61,230 nucleotides of DNA, from assembly GCA_027604005.1 (NCBI GenBank), contig JADGJT010000108.1, forward strand, positions 1,530 to 62,759, read 5' to 3'. Numbering within the stretch: position 1 is the stretch's first letter; each line of letters starts with the position of its first letter. This document shows, piece after piece, positions 55,701-61,230 of the stretch. The position numbers were made by a program, and so were the translations under genes. The notes below the pieces were generated by a model, which made no database searches, was not told the origin of the DNA, and was given only the letters and a program-made list of their open reading frames with translations. Source of the DNA: Dinochytrium kinnereticum (Eukaryota; Chytridiomycota; Chytridiomycetes; Chytridiales; Chytridiaceae).

Positions 55701-58240
55701 ATGATGTGTCGGCGGCTGGTATCCCAGGCGAAAAACTTTTTGAAAATGGTTAGTTGGACATTAAGGTGGATAGCTCAGTGTTAAGGACATAGGAAGGTAT
55801 CATGAAACTGCAAAATCAATTCGGAAAAATAAAATGAAGTTCTGTTACCTCCAACTATCCGTTACCCCTAAAACCCCACTTGAATTTTTCGCAGCAAAGT
55901 ATATATCCGCATTCACCATGTTACTGCCGATTCCAAACGCAAACCACCCGCTTGAATTGCTTTCGAATACAAAATTAATTACGCCCTCAGAGCTCCTCAG
56001 ATCCCATCGCAGCCTCAAAGCCCCAAATATTTCAATGGATGAAAACACAGTGTTGGTGGACGTAGGGGTTAGAGGAGCTGTCCCATCCAAACCAGACTGG
56101 CTAGCAGAAAATACGGACGTGCGGAATGGGTTGGTGGGGTATTTAATGATCTTCGTATTCTGCTTAATAAGCTCGCCGAGGAAGATCTGTGAAAGATCCC
56201 TTTTTTCATCTTCATCAAGAACACCTGGGTTTTCAAACCAGAAGCTTTTACATGTGATAGTGTCGATTAGATAAGTGGATGTACAAAGCATTTGAACTAT
56301 GCCAACTGGGATTTAAAAATATTTACCGATCCCCATCTCTTATCCTCAAAAACTGATCCTTAATAGATACAGCAAACAAAGGTCCTACGAGCGCAGACCC
56401 CGTATGATCCTCGGCCATAGCACCTGGAATTGAAAAAAGTATTTAATTGGCTTAAAGAAGTTGAACAACGCCGAAAAACGACACCCACCAACGATGGGAT
56501 CCACATTGCTGATATTGTTATTATATAATTCTCGTAGCCGGGCTTGAACATCAATATCTGCAGTGATCTCTGACCAAGCAAAATGGCGTGGAAGTCCTAA
56601 GTCCTCTCTGCATGTATTATAGTCTGGAAGACCAACGTCTCTTCCCCTAATCACAAGAATATTAAAAAAAAAAGGCAAAACATACAAAATGAGAATCGAG
56701 TGAGTTTACCTTTGCACATCCGTCGCGGGCATGTCATTCATTCTCCCACTCATAGCAAAAAAGTCTCTCATATCATCTACAACACTCACATCCACTGCCT
56801 GTTCCCTTTGTAAAGCCATCCCTCTCAAAACGCTCTCAATGCCGTGGGTCTGAAACTCCCGAATATTTGGATCAAAAATGCATCCACGCACAAGCATATG
56901 TCCAGCATCAGAAACCTGCCCGTTCTCCTCAAACCGCATGACAAGTTGGTTGATGGCGCTATGGCCGTATCGAAAAGCCACATTGGAGAAGAATAGGTCA
57001 ATCTGAGGGTTTATAGCTTCCTTGTAGCCCGCGTATGCGGGCATAGCCTCGCCAAGGAGAACTGGAAGGTACTGAGTTTGGAAGTTAAATTCTTGTCGAG
57101 CAATAGTGATCCCAACCTGATAGTATGTTATCTTCTGCAAAATTGCAATCAGCCATTTTCTCGCTTTTTGGTAGATCTCCTCGTCACTCCAAGTTGGATG
57201 TACGGCCTTGATTTGTCGAGCCTTCCTATTATGCTCTCTCAGGAAAACAACATAGCCAGCCAGAATTTGCTACAAGGATTTTTAAGTACATCAGTATTCT
57301 TATATAAAGGGGCAGGTACAGAAAGCAACTATAAATAACTAAACTCGAAAATTTCAAGGAAAGAATGACATGTAAAATGACTACGGAACATCATGCAAAA
57401 CCATACCGGACTGATGTTGACCTCTACATTTGGAAAGGCAAACAGCCCGTCAGAAGCCTTTACCGGAAACTCCCCTGTAGAGTAATTCTGAGACTTGAGA
57501 AGCCCGTCTTTGAAACTCCTCATGGAAGCAGCTGTCTCTTCCGTATGACCGTATAAACCACTTCCATCCAGAAAGCTCGTGAGCGCATTGATGAGAATCC
57601 TGCTGTTTTTAGCCGTGTCAACCGAAGCATAGGAGCTTCGAAAAAAGTCAAAAGACGCGTTCGGCGTAGCCATAGGATTCAACGCCTCATCGGTGACATC
57701 AACCGTGACATGCCATGGTTCAGCTAAACCGCGGAATAAAAACAAACGTGGAGAACGTGTTAAAAGTGCCAGAGCCCCTAAACACTCACATTTATTTCGA
57801 GGGGTGATAAGCAGGTCTAGATGCAAGATAAGCCCCCAGCTTGCCAAAAAATCAGTCACGTTCTTCGGTGAGAAGAGGAAAGGGCTCTTTGAAAACAACT
57901 GCCTTGAGATCCGCCGTGGAGCCGGCCTTGTTGCCCCCGCGGGTGCTGAAAATGGGTGTATTAACAGATTGCACAAGTGCGAACATAAGGTTGCAAACAA
58001 ATAGCTTTCTCCTGGTGGGTAACGGTTCCAGGGCTTTGGGAGACGAAAGTGCAAAAGGTTTAGCTCACCCTGGTTAGTGCCATATCCCGACCTGATCCCC
58101 CTCAAGTAAGGCGTTCCCGACGACCCCCACAGAGGATTATTGACATTGTTACCGTAGCCTGTGACTCTCCGCACCTCGGAGGCGACCTCGCCACAGCAGC
58201 AGAGCAACGACAGCAGCAGGAGGGGAAGCAGCAGCCTCAT
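52706..58240 (-). CDS. Fusion: haem peroxidase-DOMON-cytochrome b561-cytochrome b5-FAD/NAD reductase
   Basis: About 14 exons, roughly 1,460 residues. In order: signal peptide (MRLLLPLLLLSLLCCCGEVA); animal-type peroxidase (NSRILINALTSFLDGSGLYG, NVAFRYGHSAINQL with the proximal His, DMPATDVQRGRDVGLPDYNT, GPLFAVSIKDQFLRIRDGDR); DOMON (GALRLRWDLRSS, SSGWFAFGIGSNMVNADIYF, SFSRKLITGD); b561 with all four haem His (KILHGFS, VEIHAT, MTHVRLG, SSHRVLG); b5 (FIDKHPGGPS and a second His in KHSRFA); reductase (RSYTPI for FAD, GGTGLSPIF and VVCGP for NAD(P)). Exons 56244-55849 (peroxidase/DOMON), 55173-54687 (b561/b5) and 54585-53791 (b5/FAD) each span a junction. It most likely moves electrons from cytosolic NAD(P)H across the plasma membrane or an endomembrane. 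The distal peroxidase site is altered, and the NAD domain carries an insert of about 170 residues. Confidence 0.92.
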
Positions 58241-59193
58241 ATTGCACTCAAGATTGTCAGTGTTTGTCCCATGCAGAGCCTTCAGCCTTGAAGCTCAGAG
58301 CAGCACTTGGCTCAAGCGAGGGGTGGAAGGGAGTTGGGAGAATTTCAAACGTCGATCCGCGGTGAACGAAGCGGCTCCCGGTAGGGCCACTGCTAAATTG
58401 GGAGCAGTAAACGAAAAGATAACACCAAGAAAGCAAGATCACGAAAGTTATACTAATAATGCTGGAAACTTAGTTGAGACTACCAATGCTGATCCCGACC
58501 CCTGAATCTATCCATCCAGCAACTGACATATCATGCAAATCTCCTTTGTGCATAGGGCTCGATGGTAAATCGCACGGCTTAAGTTTATTTCGCACAGGAA
58601 ACTGATACCAGCTCCATCCCCTGCATCCACATCGCCTAACCAAAGAATGGAACGCGCTACGCGGCTACGCGATCAGGGCAAACCGCGGAAGAGGCACCGC
58701 TTAATGTATCCGTGCGAAGCGCTTGGAAGGCAGTGCGCCCCATAATACAACCAACCGCCATGCCTCATCTCATAGCCAATGCAGCTTATCTGCTGTGTTT
58801 TGACTTTTTGATGCAAGACCCTAAGCGGCAGTGCTTGTGCTGCTCGTGTGGTGCTGGTTCCAGCGCACAACGCAGCCGAAAATGGTCAAACGGAACAAAC
58901 GCTGGGCCGCGAGTCGACCACAACCAAGGCCTGACAAGCCAGCCAGCCTTGGTTGGCGCGCAATTGGTTGGCAGCCCAGCCGACGTGCTGGAATAATGGA
59001 AGCCATCGTTCCTGCTTGACACTGCTGCTGAAGGCTGCACGTTTGTGTAGAGGCGCCTGCTATATTGTTTTCTTGCGGACGCGCTTCCATCTGTTCATCC
59101 CCCAAACCCCATCACGCTGACCGTTTGGTGAAAGCTCCTGCTGCCACAACATCCTTCTGTCCCCTCAGCTTCACGATACCTTCCAGAGCTCAA
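58241..59193. promoter_or_regulatory. Divergent intergenic region, peroxidase fusion / PH protein
   Basis: About 950 bases with no gene, tRNA or RNA recognised on either strand. Holds both promoters. Confidence 0.45.
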
Positions 59194-60319
59194 ATGCCTG
59201 CTGTTCTCATCATGGATCACTACGCAGGCAAAGCCTCAAAGTCGTCCGATGTAAGCATCAATCACATCCTTCACTCTCCATCCCCACTGCACTGCACATC
59301 TTGGCTGACCTTGAAATCCTCTGCTTCTATCCATCCAGCTTTCCAACAATCGTGTGCCCGCGTCCGCAGCCGTTACAACCCCCCTCTCTGCCAAGATCGA
59401 GTACGAGGACCTCCTCCTCGAACTTGATGAGCTCACCACCACAACATCGCTCTCCCCAGTACAAACCCAACCACATCAGCCACCTTCACCAACCTCTCCA
59501 GTCCCATCTCCCGAAAAGCTTCACCAAAACCCGACCCCCCGTGCAGCGCCTCAAGCCCCCACAGTGGCGGCGGCGCCCATCGCGCCCCATCATGTCGGAA
59601 GCTCTCTCTCTCAAATCCCTCCCCAGACCATCGTCTTTGCCGGGCCATTGATGAAACTCACCCCCCAAGAAACTTCCTGGCGACGCCTTCACTGCGTTCT
59701 GACCGACAAGGGCCACCTCCTCATGTTCAGCTCCAACTTCCCCACCGACCCTTGCTTGGAATCAATGGATCTTTCCTCTCCTTTTGCTCAAGTCGATGAC
59801 GTCCTGGCTGTTCAAGAAGGAACCGAAGCATACCTCCTCTCCGTTTCCGCTGACGTCGCCGTCACGATCGCTGGTCAAAGAGCCATGGCAGCATCCATCT
59901 GGCGATTCAGATGTTCATCCCCAAAGGCTATCATGGGATGGCATGCCGCCCTCACTCACGCCGTGAAGACTCAGGCGAGACCCCTTCTTCAACATGTCAC
60001 CAACATCTCACCTTTGGCAAGAACGTCAAGCATGGCGCATAGAAGACCCAATCCATGTATCTTGATTCCCCAGAAACCACCCGTTTCGCAGTTTCCTACT
60101 TCACCAGTGTCTCCAGGGAGTTTGCTTCCCCCTCCGTCGGCGCCTCCTCCCAATGCGCCCCTGCCCCCCATTCCGGGTGCGTTGGGTTTTAGAGGGTCTG
60201 TTGCTTATCGCGGGGATGTGATTAGAAGAGGGATTGTGACGAGGGGATCTATGTTGCCGGGAGTGAGGGAGTATGGCCCTCCTAGGGTGATGAGGGTGCC
60301 TGGTACCGAGAGGGAATAG
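59194..60319 (+). CDS. PH-domain protein
   Basis: Two exons joined at LSNNRVPAS, about 345 residues; the ATG at 59194 (MPAVLIMDHYAGK) is the first in frame. A short acidic segment (IEYEDLLLELDE) and a Pro-rich linker precede one PH domain: VFAGPLMKLTPQETSWRRLH, CVLTDKGHLLMFSSN, SPFAQVDDVLAVQEG, FRCSSPKAIMGWHAALTHAV with the invariant late Trp. A Pro-rich tail (LLPPPSAPPPNAPLPPIPG) and Arg/Gly-rich end follow. PH domains bind phosphoinositides or proteins. With no catalytic domain it looks like an adaptor. It shares a divergent promoter region with the peroxidase fusion. Confidence 0.8.
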
Positions 60320-61230
60320 TCTCTCTGCATTCGGTCTTCTTGGGCTATTTTTCCTCTATGATTGTGTTTATGGGCGGCGGGTCTGCCCAATGTTTTGTTT
60401 TCCGGATGCTCGTTACCGCCTTTCTCGCTCGTTCTTGGCCAGTTCAAGGCTTCCGGACTGAAAAGAAACCATCACCCTCATACACGACTTCAAAAAACAA
60501 ACAAACTGGAAAACCAAAATCCCAGAGCCTCTTTCTCCATGCTAATAGATAAAAATAAACTAAAAAAAGTAGACGTATTTCGTATAAACAAAGAGCATTG
60601 GCCTCCTTAAGACCAGATATCTAATTCCTTCCATATTTGTTTGGATGTCGACAAGGACCATATATATCTGCTTTTCTTAATGGTGCTTAAAACTTCCACA
60701 CCTAAGTCCACGAACAAAAAGAAAAAATCGAAGCGGGAGAAGAGAAGAAAAAAAAAAAGAAGATGCAATCAACAAAATAACAGTTCAAGCATACCAGCTG
60801 CAAATTAATACGCAAAAAAAAGAAAGAAAGAAAAAAGCATACCAGGGCAAAAGACAATATGCCAAGAGACTGCAGTCGAGAGCAAAAAAAAAAAAAATAT
60901 ACAACGAATTGTGGGGAGGAGGAGAAGGAGGAAGGGGGGGGGTGAATACATGAAAAAAATCATACGAAGCTATAAAACAAAATAAATAATATCACATCGT
61001 CGCGCAGGCCAACGAAGGAAAAAACGAAAAAAAGAAAAGAAACAACCCCAAAGTACTTCCCTACGACTGGCACAAACCTCATCATCCACCCAAAAAAAGG
61101 ACGGAGAAAAAAAAGAAGAAGAAAAACCAAAGAAAGAAGCGCTCGTCCCCCCCAAGCCAACCCCACAAAGTAGTAGAGTGTCCGCCCATAAAAAAAAAAA
61201 ATACAAATTATACAAAATGATACCGATAAA
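60320..61230. other. A-rich tail of window, no gene seen
   Basis: The first part is the PH gene's 3' region. From about 60720 on, the plus strand is mostly A with short G/C interruptions, including several runs of 8-13 A. The open frames there encode only low-complexity Phe/Ser peptides. It may contain the 3' untranslated region of a gene beyond the window on the minus strand. Confidence 0.45.

Noticed and set aside
52706..58240. Splitting the fusion into separate peroxidase, ferric-reductase-like and b5-reductase genes
   Set aside because: Single uninterrupted exons run from peroxidase into DOMON, from b561 into b5 and from b5 into the FAD domain.
52706..58240. NADPH oxidase/DUOX identity
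   Set aside because: The membrane part has the four-His b561 pattern with DOMON, and a b5 domain is present; no NOX-type six-helix ferric reductase core was seen.
60720..61230. Phe-rich open frames at the right edge
   Set aside because: They translate A/T-rich low-complexity DNA and show no splice or family signal.

Overview
The window looks like nuclear DNA of a flagellated (zoosporic, chytrid-like) fungus. Typical fungal genes are present: an ERT1/AcuK-type Zn2Cys6-PAS regulator, a Yap-like bZIP, a DUF1769 protein and a CYSTM protein. They sit beside genes that most non-flagellated fungi lack: a CDKL-type kinase, a TRPV-like channel and a full PTEN. Genes are dense and carry many short GT-AG introns of about 40-110 bases, so most proteins below were read by joining exons by eye. 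I recognised no mobile elements, tRNA or rRNA genes or CRISPR arrays. All exon joins are manual and untested by transcripts.

Layout. 0.3-5 kb: an N-myristoylated EF-hand calcium sensor, a four-helix membrane protein and the tiny mitochondrial import subunit TOM7 (all minus). 5.2-11.3 kb: a very long BRO1/ALIX-type protein (plus). 12.1-15.8 kb: a TRPV-like channel (minus), divergent from a CDKL kinase (16.9-19.5 kb, plus). 20-26.8 kb: ERT1-like factor, Yap-like bZIP and a RUS/DUF647 protein (plus). 26.9-29.1 kb: CYSTM (minus) divergent from an SR splicing factor (plus). 29.7-32.2 kb: an unrecognised gene. 32.4-38.6 kb (minus): DUF1769, a small HABP4-like protein, PTEN, a CDC50/LEM3 flippase subunit and an F-box protein. 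38.9-45.4 kb: a PHD/double-chromodomain/SNF2 remodeler of CHD/Mi-2 type (minus), divergent across 174 bases from a CD225/dispanin protein. 47-50.6 kb: a mucin-like membrane protein and xylulokinase (plus). 51.1-52.6 kb: a multi-pass membrane protein (minus). 52.7-58.2 kb: the fusion described next. 59.2-60.3 kb: a PH-domain protein (plus).

The most striking gene is at 52706-58240 (minus). About 14 exons encode one polypeptide of roughly 1,460 residues: signal peptide, animal-type haem peroxidase, DOMON, cytochrome b561, cytochrome b5, then an FAD/NAD(P) reductase. Single exons span the peroxidase/DOMON, b561/b5 and b5/reductase boundaries, so the fusion does not rest only on inferred splicing. 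It reads as a complete electron path from cytosolic NAD(P)H across a membrane to an outer haem module. The architecture resembles DUOX, but with b561 plus b5 in place of the NADPH-oxidase core.

Other links are looser. PTEN and CDC50 lie head to tail, about 100 bases apart, and both act on membrane lipids. ERT1 and xylulokinase both concern carbon use. CDKL and TRPV share a roughly 1 kb divergent intergenic region, and both fit an organism with a motile, sensory cell stage.
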